In this document: piece by piece, positions 37,328-46,384 of the stretch
Layout of the letters: each line of letters starts with the position of its first letter
Position numbering within the stretch: position 1 is the stretch's first letter
From: Tanypteryx hageni
Taxonomy: Eukaryota; Arthropoda; Insecta; Odonata; Petaluridae
Reading direction: 5' to 3'
Assembly: GCA_028673005.1 (NCBI GenBank)
Contig: CM054117.1
Coordinates: 2,046,001-2,110,000, forward strand
DNA: 64,000 nt
Notes under the pieces: generated by a model
Databases searched by the model: none
Told to the model about the DNA's origin: nothing
What the model saw: the letters and a program-made list of their open reading frames with translations, nothing else
Position numbers and translations under genes: made by a program

Positions 37328-39972
37328 CTCAACCGCTTCCTTCCTTAGACCCAAATGCCTCTGAATTCTACCCATACGTATCTCCTGGTTCCGCATCTTC
37401 TAATCTTCTCCCTATCACTAATAAAAGCTTATCCTCATATTGCAATTCCAATACAAAGGCCATTCTATCTGAACAGTTTAAGCCCTTTCCACGCTCCCTC
37501 CACATCTTATATTTAAATGCTCAAAGCCTAACAGCACATATCGAAGAACTCCGTGGTATACTACCTAACAATAAAGTACACATCATCGCTATTGCTGAGA
37601 CCTGGTTGAAACCATCTATGTCTTCCTCTACTGTTAACATTGACGGTTTTAAACTTTACCGCAACGATCGCGTTGGCAAAGGCGGCGGCGGTGTCGGAGT
37701 ATATGTAAGAAACGATATTTCAACTAAATTTATTGAAAGTAGCGAATGTAATTACAGCAAAAGACCCGAATTTCTCTTTCTTGAATTGAAAATCTATTCA
37801 CAGAAAATACTTTTCGGTATTTTCTACCGTCCACCCAAAATTGGTCATCTATCCGATATTGATGAAGTCATCTCTAATCACATTAACGATTACAATCATT
37901 TAATAATTACTGGCGATTTTAATGCCAATATACTCGCACCAAACCCTGATTCGACATATTTATATAACTCCTTCAACTCTCTAGGCCTTAGTATTCTACC
38001 TCTAAATGCTACTCACCATACTCCTACTTCCTCTGCCCTAATTGATTTAGCCGTTACCGCCAATCCTGACAAGGTTCTCGCGCATGGCCAACTCTCTGCT
38101 CCGGGAATCTCCGCACATGACATAATATACATTGCATATTCAATAAGGAGCCCAACTCACAAGCCGAAATATATCACCTATAGGGACTTCAAAAACATCA
38201 ACAATGAGAAGTTAATTGCTGACGCGTCTGCCATGCCTTGGTATTCTATTGAGTACATGGACGACATTAACGACAAGGTTGAGACTTTCAACAATTTTGC
38301 ACAGTCATTAATCAACACTCACGCTCCACTAAAGACTAAAAGAGTCTCTAAGCCCCATGCACCATGGCTCACAACAGACATCAAACTGATAATGAAGAGA
38401 CGTGACAATGCCTTCCGCATTTTCAAAAATACAAAAACACAGATCTCATTCAACCAATTTAAAAAACTAAGAAATAAAACTAAGCAACTTATCAGAAACT
38501 CTAAAACTCGGTACATTCATTCACTGTCCCGTCCAAATTCTTCACAATCTGCTCTATGGAGTAACTTAAAATTATTTGGTATTGGAAAATCTAAGGATAC
38601 ACAACTTCCTCCTCATATTTGCCTTGATACACTTAACACTCTATTCACCACTCCCCCAACTCCTGATGACAACGAAATAAAACAGAATCACATACACCAC
38701 CTACTTCAACACACTCCTCCCACCACAGCATCACCACCATTCCAATTTTCTCCTGTAACTCAGCTGGAAGTACTGAATTGTTTACGTAAAATCAAGTCCA
38801 GAACACAAGGTGCTGACGAAATTCCAATAGTTTTCCTTCATAAGATTATTCATCTAGTGCTACCCGTCATCACTCATATATTCAATTGGTCGCTTATGCA
38901 AAACAAATTCCCATCGCAATGGAAACTCGCCATAGTCCGTCCCATACCTAAGAAAAGTCTTACTTCTGACATAACCGACTTTCGGCCCATCAGTTTACTT
39001 CCTGTATTATCAAAGGCATTTGAAAAGGTTTTACATGAACAAATCACATATTTTCTAATTAGTAATAATATCCTCGATTCTCTACAATCAGGATTCCGAA
39101 AATCACACAGCACTACCACAGCACTCCTCAAAATCACTGACGATATCAGATTAGCAATGGACAAAAGAGAAGTCACTATTATGACTCTTCTTGACTTTAG
39201 TAAAGCTTTTGACTCTGTAGATGTAAACATACTTCTAACCAAACTGCGCCTCATGAACTTCTCCTCAGATTCCCTAAACTTAATTAGTTCTTACCTGAAT
39301 GATCGCTATCAAAAGGTCGTAACTGACAATCATTCCTCAAGATGGATTAAAGTGTCACGTGGCGTACCACAAGGTTCCACCCTCGGGCCACTGCTCTTCT
39401 CTCAGCTTGCTCACTGTAAATACCACCTTTATGCTGATGATCTCCAAATCTATATGCACTCTCGCTCTATTGATCTCCATCTTATCATTGATAAAATGAA
39501 CCATGACCTCACTTCTTTATCCAAATGGAGCAATGTAAATTTCCTCAAAATTAATCCTTTAAAAAGTCAGTCTATTATTATTGGGTATCCCAAACTTCTC
39601 TCGTCACTAAACTTCTCAGAACTTCCCCCAATTCTGCTCAATAACTCTGTCATTCGTTTCCAAAAAACTGCAACCAATCTCGGGTTAGTATTCAATGACA
39701 CATTGACCTGGACTGATCATATAACTAAAATATGTAATACTGTTAACAGTTCACTTCACTCACTTAAAAGAATTAAAAGCATTACCCATTTCTCCCTTCG
39801 CAAGCGACTTATCACCGCTCTTGTCCTTCCTCACCTTGATTACTGCGATACGGTCTATCAAGATCTATCTAACGAGCTATCTCTAAAATTGCAGCGTGCA
39901 CAAAATTCCTGCGTAAGATTCATTTGTGATCTCCAAAAGAGAGACCATGTCACTCAACCTCTATATACGTAA
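37162..39972 (+). pseudogene. ORF2 main segment: AP endonuclease and reverse transcriptase (frame 1)
   Basis: Open from just after a TAA at 37,159 to the TAA at 39,970. The endonuclease has LNAQSL (Asn codon 37,516), AIAETW (catalytic Glu codon 37,597), GGGGVGVYVR (about 37,685), FYRPP, TGDFNA (Asp codon 37,915), LIDLAV (Asp codon 38,044) and GISAHD (about 38,105), where the usual SDH is SAH. The reverse transcriptase has GADEIP (about 38,810), FRPISLLP (38,980), SGFRKSHST (39,088), LDFSKAFD (catalytic Asp codon 39,193), GVPQGS (39,361), YADD (39,430-39,441), LKINPLKS (about 39,544) and LGLVFND (39,679). Only about ten residues separate PLLF from YADD, where relatives have about eighteen including an IND motif. 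A non-ATG start at 37,606 would cut off the first two endonuclease motifs and is not the real start. Confidence 0.93.
37214..37224 (+). other. C11 homopolymer, probable frameshift site in ORF2
   Basis: Eleven consecutive C residues sit inside the region where both ORF2 frames are open. Loss of one C, or gain of two, would explain the change of frame. A minus-one ribosomal slip on the run is a less likely alternative. Confidence 0.6.
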
Positions 39973-40290
39973 GGCTGGCTTCGCACTGAAGCTCGTAGAC
40001 GTCTTCACCTCCTCTCGTTATTTTACCGAATTATAACTCTTCAAAACCCGCAGTATCTGAACTCCAAATTTTCCCAAATGAACTCTGTACACAACGCCAA
40101 CACTAGGGGCACCAATCTCTTCCAGATCCCACATCACAGGACGGAAATTTATAATAAATCCTTCCATGTTACAGCTTGTAGACTTTGGAACGCCCTACCT
40201 ACTGACCTCCAAAACGCAACATCTCTCCACATATTCAAACATAAATACTTTAAATTGCTGTTCTCCGCCCAAAATTCAGGTCAGCTTTAA
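39973..40290 (+). pseudogene. ORF2 C-terminal remnant after premature stop
   Basis: In the same frame as the reverse transcriptase, directly after the TAA at 39,970. It shows GWLRTEARR, then RTEIYNKSFHVTACRLWNAL, LPTDLQN and a terminal FKHKYFKLL. A pattern of RT..Y..SF...A..LWN.LP followed by FK...L is the typical end of CR1/Jockey-type ORF2 proteins. One substitution in the stop codon therefore explains the break. Natural end is TAA at 40,288-40,290. Confidence 0.85.
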
Positions 40291-40666
40291 CATTTTCTTC
40301 TTACCAATTGCAAGACGGCTTCCTTCACTCTTCCTTACTTAATTAACATTAATTATTTTTTTTTGCAGGTTATCGAGTTCGCAAAGTGTACGCCTCCTTC
40401 GACTGTTACCTTTTCATTGTCTAGTGTCTACTATGTTATAGTGTTTATGACGGTATACAACGATGCTGTATATACGAAGACTTACTGTACATACTCCTTT
40501 CTATTTAATGTTGTATTACTATATCATTATATGTACACTATCTAGGGTTTTCGCAGGTTTTTCACACCCCCCTTCTCAGTGGGTGTTTTCCTGCGTGGGT
40601 TTTACTAGGGAGGACATGCCTGTTTTACCTAGGTTTTCCCCACAATCTCTAATCTGTCTTCAATTT

Positions 40667-40690
40667 TATATATATATATATTTTTTTTTT
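40667..40690 (+). repeat. (TA)7 followed by T10
   Basis: Seven TA units at 40,667-40,680 and ten T at 40,681-40,690 within the LINE 3' UTR. Confidence 0.95.
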
Positions 40691-40730
40691 ACTCTGTATG
40701 ATTTAGGTATATACTGTTTATGTTATGCGT

Positions 40731-40734
<4 letters not shown>

Positions 40735-40762
<28 letters not shown>

Positions 40763-40763
40763 T
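40735..40763 (+). repeat. (TA)14 microsatellite in LINE 3' UTR
   Basis: About fourteen uninterrupted TA units. Confidence 0.95.
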
Positions 40764-40843
40764 TAATTTACCATTTTTTTATATTTTTTATATTGAGAAA
40801 GGGTTAAATGTAAGAATGGACCTTATTGTCTAAATTTCGCCCG

Positions 40844-40849
40844 AATAAA
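40844..40849 (+). promoter_or_regulatory. AATAAA polyadenylation-type signal of the LINE
   Basis: Lies eight bases before the ATCT tail and is conserved in the stub copy at 34,288. Confidence 0.65.
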
Positions 40850-40856
40850 GACGATT

Positions 40857-40871
40857 ATCTATCTATCTATC
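40857..40871 (+). repeat. (ATCT)n tail of the LINE
   Basis: Nearly four ATCT units directly abutting satellite sequence CTTCCACCATTCC. Tetranucleotide 3' tails replace poly(A) in several LINE clades; here the stub has TGTC instead, so the tail family reads as TRTC. Confidence 0.9.
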
Positions 40872-43582
40872 CTTCCACCATTCCTCCCGTCTTCCTCTCA
40901 CTCCATACTCTCTTCTCTCCTTCCTCCACTCCTCCCGTCTTCCTCTCACTTCTTCCTCTCCTCTCTCCTTCCTCCACTCCTCCCGTCTTCCTCTCACTTC
41001 TTTCTTGCCCTCTCTCCTTCCTCCACTCCTCCCGTCTTACTCTCTTTTCTTCCTCTCCTCTCTCTTTCCTCCAATCCTCTGTCTTCCTCTCATTTCTTCT
41101 TTTCCTTTCTCCTTCCTCTACTCATCCCGTCTTCCTCTTACTCCTTCCTCTCCTCTCTCCTTCCTCCATTCCTCCTGTCTTCCTCTCACTCCTTCCTCTT
41201 CTCTCTCCTTCCTCCATTCCTCCCGTTTTCCTCACACTCCTTCCTCTCCTCTCTCCTTCCTCCACTACTTCCGTCTTCCTCTCACTTCTTCCTCTCCTCT
41301 TTCATTCCTCCATTCCTCCCTTCTTCTCTCACTCCTTCCATTGCTCTCTCTTTCCTCCACTCATCTGTCTTCCTCTCAATCCTTCCTCCTCTCTCTCCTT
41401 CCTCCACTCCTCCCGTTTTCCTCACACTCCTTCCTCTCCTCTCTCCTTCCTCTATTCCTCCCGTCTTCCTCTCACTCCTTCCTCTTCTCTCTTCTTCCTC
41501 TATTCCTTCCGTCTTCCTCTCACTCCTTCCTCTCCTCTCTCCTTCCTCCATTCCTCCCGTTTTCCTCACACTCCTTCCTCTCCTCTCTCCTTCCTCTATT
41601 CCTCCCGTCTTCCTCTCACTCCTTCCTCTTCTCTCTTCTTCATCCATTCCTTCCGTCTTCCTCTCACTCCTTCCTCTCCTCTCTCCTTCCTCCATTCCTC
41701 CTGCCTTCCTCTCACTCCTTCCGCTTCTCTCTTCTTCCTCCATTCCTCCCGTTTTCCTCACACTCCTTCCTCTCCTCTCTCCTTCCTCCACTACTTCCGT
41801 CTTCCTCTCACTTCTTCCTCTCCTCTCTCATTCCTTCATTCCTCCCTTCTTCTCTCACTCCTTCCAATGCTCTCTCTTTCCTCCACTCCTCTGTCTTCCT
41901 CTCAATCCTTCCTCCTCTCTCTCCTTCCTCCACTCCTCCCGTTTTCCTCACACTCCTTCCTCTCCTCTCTCCTTCCTCTATTCCTACCGTTTTCCTCACA
42001 CTCATTCCTCTCCTCTCTCCTTCCTCTATTCCTCCCGTCTTCCTCTCACTCCTTCCTCTCCTCTCTCCTTCCTCCATTCCTCCCGTTTTCCTCACACTCC
42101 TTCCTCTCCTCTCTCCTTCCTCTATTCCTCCCGTCTTCCTCTCACTCCTTCCTCTTCTCTCTTCTTCATCCATTCCTTCCGTCTTCCTCTCACTCCTTCC
42201 TCTCCTCTCTCCTTCCTCCATTCCTCCTGTCTTCCTCTCACTCCTTCCTCTTCTCTCTTCTTCCTCCATTCCTCCCGTTTTCCTCACACACCTTCCTCTC
42301 CTCTCTCTTTCCTTCAGTCTTCCTGTCTTCCTGTCACTCCTTCCTCTTCTCTCTACTTCCTCCATTCCTCCCGTCTTCCTCTCACTTCTTTCCTCCCCTC
42401 TCTCCTTCCTCCACTCCTCCCGTCTTCCTCTCACTCCATACTCTCTTCTCTCCTTCCTCCACTCCTCCCGTCTTCCCCTCATTTCTTCCTCTCCTCTCTC
42501 CTTCCTCCAATCCTCCCGTCTTCCTCTCACTCCATACTCTCTTCTCTCTTTCCTCCACTCCTCCCGTCTTCCTCTCACTCCTTCCTCTCCTCTCTCCTTC
42601 CTCGATACCTCCCGTCTTCCTCTCACTCCATACACTCCTCTCTAATTCCTCAACTCCTCCCGTCTTCCTCTCACTCCTTCCCCTCCTCTCTCTTACCTCC
42701 ACTCCTCCCGTGTTTCTCTCACTCCTTTCTCTCCTCTCTCTATCCTCCACTCTTCTGTCTTCCTCTCACTTCTTCCTCTCCTCACTCCTTCTTCCATTCC
42801 TCCCGTCTTCCTCTCACTCCTTCCTCTTCTCTCTCCTTCCTCCATTCCTCCTGTCTTCCTCTCACTCCTTCCTCTTCTCTCTCCTTCCTCCATTCCTCCC
42901 GTCTTCCTCTCACTCCATACTATCTTCTCTCCTTCCTCCACTCCTCCCGTCTTCCTCTCACTTCTTCCTCTCCTCTCTCCTTCCTCCAATCCACCCGTCT
43001 TCCTCTCACTCCATACACTCTTCTCTCCTTCCTCCACTCCTCCCGTCTTCCTCTTACTCCTTCCTCTCCTCTCTCCTTCCTCCACTCCTCCCGCGTTACT
43101 CTCACTCCTTCCTCACCTCTCTCTTTCCTCCAATCCTCTGTCTTCCTCTTACTTCATCTTATCCTCTCTCCTTCCTCCATTCCTCCCGTCTTCCACTCAC
43201 TAATTCCATTGCTCTCTCTTTCCTCCACTCCTCTGTCTTCCTCTCAATCCTTCCTCCTCTCTCTCCTTCCTCCATTCCTCCCGTCTTCCTCTTACTCCTT
43301 CCTCTCCTCTCTCCTTCCTCCACTCCTTCCGTCTTCCTCTCACTTCTTCCTCTCCTCTCTCCTTCTTCCATTCTTCCTGTCTTCCTCTCCGTCCTTCCTC
43401 CCCTCTCTCCTTCCTCCACTCCTCCCGTCTTCCTCTCACTTCTTTCTTCCCCTCTCTCCTTCCTCCATTCCTCCCCTCTTCCTCTCACTCCATACTCTCT
43501 TCTATCCTTCCTCCACTCCTCCCGTCTTCCTCTCACTTCTTTCTTCCCCTCTCTCCTTCCTCCATTCCTCCCGTCTTCCTCT

Positions 43583-43620
43583 CAATCGATATTCTTTTTT
43601 TTTATTACTTAACTCATCCC
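43583..43620. other. T-rich aberrant monomer
   Basis: One monomer contains CAATCGATATTC followed by nine T and ATTACTTAAC, very unlike its neighbours, where CACTCCATACTCTCTTC would be expected. Could be a mutation cluster or base-call error. Confidence 0.5.
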
Positions 43621-44164
43621 GTCTTCCTCTCACTTCTTCCTCTCCTCTCTCTTTCCTCCACTCATCCCATGTTCCTCTCACTTCTTTCTCTCCTCTCTCT
43701 ATTCTCCACTCTTCTGTCTTCCTCTCACTCCTTCCTCTCCTCTCTCCTTCCTCCACTCCTCCCGTCATCATCTGACTCCTTCCTCTCCTCTCTCCTTCCT
43801 CCACTCCACCCGTCATCATCTCACTCCTTCCACTTTTCTCTCCTTCCTCCTCTCCTCCTATCTTCCTCTCACGCCTTCCTCTCCACTATCATTCCTCCAC
43901 TCCTCTGTCATCCTCTCACTTCTTCTTATCCTCTCTAATTCCTCCATTACTCCCGTCTTCCTCTCACTCCCTCCATTCCTCTCTCTTTCCTCCATTCCTC
44001 TGTCTTCCTCTCACTTCTTACTCTCCTCTCTATTTCCTCCATTCCTTCCGTCTTCCTCTCACTCCTTCCTCTCCTCTCTCCTTCCTCCACTCCTCCCGTC
44101 TTACTCTCTTTTCTTCCTCTCCTCTATCATTCCTCCAGTCCTCCCGTCTTCCTCTCTTTCCTTC

Positions 44165-44915
44165 CTCTCCTCTCTCTTTCCTCCAATCCTCTGTCTTCCT
44201 CTGACTTCTTCCTCTCCTATATCATTCCTCCAGTCCTCACGTCTTCCTCTCTTTTCCTATTCTCCTCTCTCTTTCCTCCAATCCTCTGTCTTCCTCTCAC
44301 TTCTTCCTCTCCTCTCTCTTTCCTCCAATCCTCTGTCTTCCTCTCATTTATTCTTTTCCTTTCTCCTTCCTCTACTCCTCGCGTCTTCCTCTCACTCCTT
44401 CCTCTCCTCTCTCCTTCCTCCATTCCTCTTGTCTTCCTCTCACTCCTTCCTCTTCTCTCTCCTTCCTCCACTCCTTCCGTCTTCCTCTCACTTCTTCCTC
44501 TCCTCTGTCATTCTTCCACTCCTCTGTCTTCCTCTCACTCCTTCCTCTTCTCTCTCCTTCCTCCACTCATCCCGTCTTCCTCTCACTTCTTCTTTTCCTC
44601 TCTCCTTCCTCCATTCCCCCCTTCTTCCTCTCACTCCTTTCTCTCCTCTCTCCTTCCTCCACTCCTCCCGTGTTACTCTCACTCCTTCCTCACCTCTCTC
44701 TTTCCTCCAATCCTCTGTCTTCCTCTCATTTCATCTTATCCTCTCTCCTTCCTCCATTCCTCCTGTCTTCCTCTAACTCCTTCCAGTCCTCTCTCTTTCC
44801 TCCACTACTCTGTCTTCCTCTCAATCCTTCCTCTTCTCTCTCCTTCCTCCATTACCCCTGTTTTCCTCTCACTTCTTCCTCTCCTATCTACTTCCTGCAT
44901 TCCTTCCGTCCTCCT
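44165..44915 (+). repeat. Right-arm duplicated block, copy 1 (offset 5,105)
   Basis: Recurs at about 49,270-50,020. The shared landmark CCAGTCCTCACGTC and the following variant order match at a constant offset of 5,105 bp. Limits are approximate. Confidence 0.85.
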
Positions 44916-46384
44916 CTCTTTCCTTCCTCTCCTCTCTCTTTCCTCCAATCCTCTGTCTTCCTCTCATTTCTTCCTCTCTTCTATCATTCCTCCACTCCTC
45001 CCGTCTTACTCTATCTTCTTCCTCTCCTCTCTCATTCCTCCACTCCTCTGTCTTCCTCTCACTCCTTCCTCTTCTCTCTCCTTCCTCCACTCATCCCGTC
45101 TTCCTCTCACTTCTTCCTTTCCTCTCTCCTTCCTCCATTCCTCCCTTCTTCCTCTCACTCCTTCCTCTCCTCTCTCCTTCCTCCACTCCTCCCGTGTTAC
45201 TCTCACTCCTTCCTCACCTCTCTCTTTCCTCCAATCCTCTGTCTTCCTCTCATTTCTTCTTATCCTCTCTCCTTCCTCCATTCCTCCTGTCTTCCTTTAA
45301 CTCCTTCCAGTCCTCTCTCTTTCCTCCACTCCTCTGTCTTCCTCTCAATCCTTCCTCTTCTCTCTCCTTCCTCCATTACTCCTGTTTTCCTCTCACTTCT
45401 TCCTCTCCTCTCTACTTCCTGCATTCCTTCCGTCTTCCTCTCACTCCTTCCTCTCCTCTCTCCTTCCTCCACTCATCCCGTCTTCCTCTCACGTCTTCCT
45501 CTTCTCTATCATTCCTCCACTCCTTCCGTCTTCCTCTCTTTCCTTCCTCTCCTCTCTCTTTCCTCCAATCCTCTGTCTTCCTCTCATTTCTTATTTTCCA
45601 TTCTCCTTCCTCTACTCCTCCCGTCTTCCTCTCACTCCTTCCTCTCCTCTCTCCTTCCTCCATTCCTCCTGTCTTCCTCTCACCTCTTCCTCTCTCTCTC
45701 CTTCCTCCATTCCTCCCGTTTTCCTCCACTCCTTTCGTCTTCCTCTCACTTCTTCCTCTCTTCTCTCATGCCTACGTTCCTCCTGTCTTCCTGTCACCCC
45801 CTTCCTCTTCTCTCTTATTCCTCCATTCCTTCCGTCTTTCTCTCACTTCTTCCTCTCCTCTCTCCTTCTTCCATTCCTCCCGTTTTCCTCAAACACCTTC
45901 CTCTCCTCTCTCCTTCCTCCACTCCTTCCGTCTTCCTCTCACTTCTTCCTCTCCTCTATCATTCCTCCACTCCTCCCGTCTTCCTCTCTTTCCTTCCTCT
46001 CCTCACTCTTTCCTCCAATCCTCTGTCTTCCTCTCATTTCTTCCTCTCCTCTCTCATTCCTCCACTCCTCTGTCTTCCTCCCACTCCTTCCTCTTCTCTC
46101 TCCTTCCTCCACTCATCCCGTCTTCCTCTCACTTCTTCCTTTCCTCTCTCCTTCCTTCATTCCTCCCTTCTTCCTCTCACTCCTTCCTCTCCTCTCTCCT
46201 TCCTCCACTCCTCCCGTGTTACTCTCACTCCTTCCTCACCTCTCTCCTTCCTCCAATCCTCTGTCTTCCTCTCATTTCTTCTTATCCTCTATCCTTCCTC
46301 CATTCCTCCTGTCTTCCTCTAACTCCTTCCAGTCCTCTCTCTTTCCTCCACTCCTCTGTCTTCCTCTCAATCCTTCTTCTCCTC

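Larger units (their letters stand above)
36941..40290 (+). pseudogene. LINE ORF2 (AP endonuclease plus reverse transcriptase), disrupted
   Basis: The ancestral polyprotein would have had about 1,115 codons. The likely start is the ATG at 36,941, in the frame of a Pro/Ser-rich N-terminal part. The frame then has to slip to the endonuclease frame between 37,162 and 37,327, most plausibly at the C11 run (37,214-37,224). The endonuclease-RT frame stops at a TAA at 39,970-39,972, but the same frame continues with a recognisable LINE C-terminus to the TAA ending at 40,290. A further apparent in-frame loss lies between the reverse-transcriptase GVPQGS box and YADD. The protein would nick target DNA and copy element RNA from the nick. 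As it stands, no single intact ORF2 protein can be made without recoding. Confidence 0.9.
40291..40856 (+). other. LINE 3' untranslated region
   Basis: About 570 AT-rich bases with no supported gene. It holds two TA microsatellites, a T10 run, and the terminal 55 bp that match the LINE stub at 34,249. That terminal match marks the conserved 3' end likely recognised by the element's reverse transcriptase. Confidence 0.85.
35148..40871 (+). mobile_element. Near full-length two-ORF non-LTR retrotransposon (CR1/L2/Jockey-like LINE)
   Basis: About 5.7 kb of sequence wholly unlike the satellite. Order: short 5' leader, ORF1, a 959-bp inter-ORF region, ORF2 with endonuclease and reverse transcriptase, 3' UTR with AATAAA, then an (ATCT)n tail. 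There are no long terminal repeats and I see no RNase H domain. ORF1 shows no CCHC knuckle, which argues against I, R1 and classical Jockey elements and favours CR1/L2/Daphne-like types, where ORF1 carries a coiled coil and an RRM-like fold and tails are short tandem repeats. The 5' junction lies at CCTCTCTC and satellite resumes with CTTCC, so no target-site duplication can be recognised. Three lesions in ORF2 suggest this copy is inactive. Clade assignment is inference. Confidence 0.95.

Noticed and set aside
38319..39254. Antisense frames across ORF2
   Set aside because: Shadows of the reverse-transcriptase coding sequence.
40463..40807. 114-codon hydrophobic frame in the LINE 3' UTR
   Set aside because: Produced by TA microsatellites and a T run; non-ATG start; no family resemblance.
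35148..40871. LTR retrotransposon or endogenous virus
   Set aside because: No terminal repeats, protease, integrase or envelope; the endonuclease is AP-type, N-terminal to the reverse transcriptase, and the tail is a microsatellite.
35120..40885. Target-site duplication around the long LINE
   Set aside because: Flanks are CT-rich satellite, so short matches occur by chance; no convincing duplication beyond the monomer phase.
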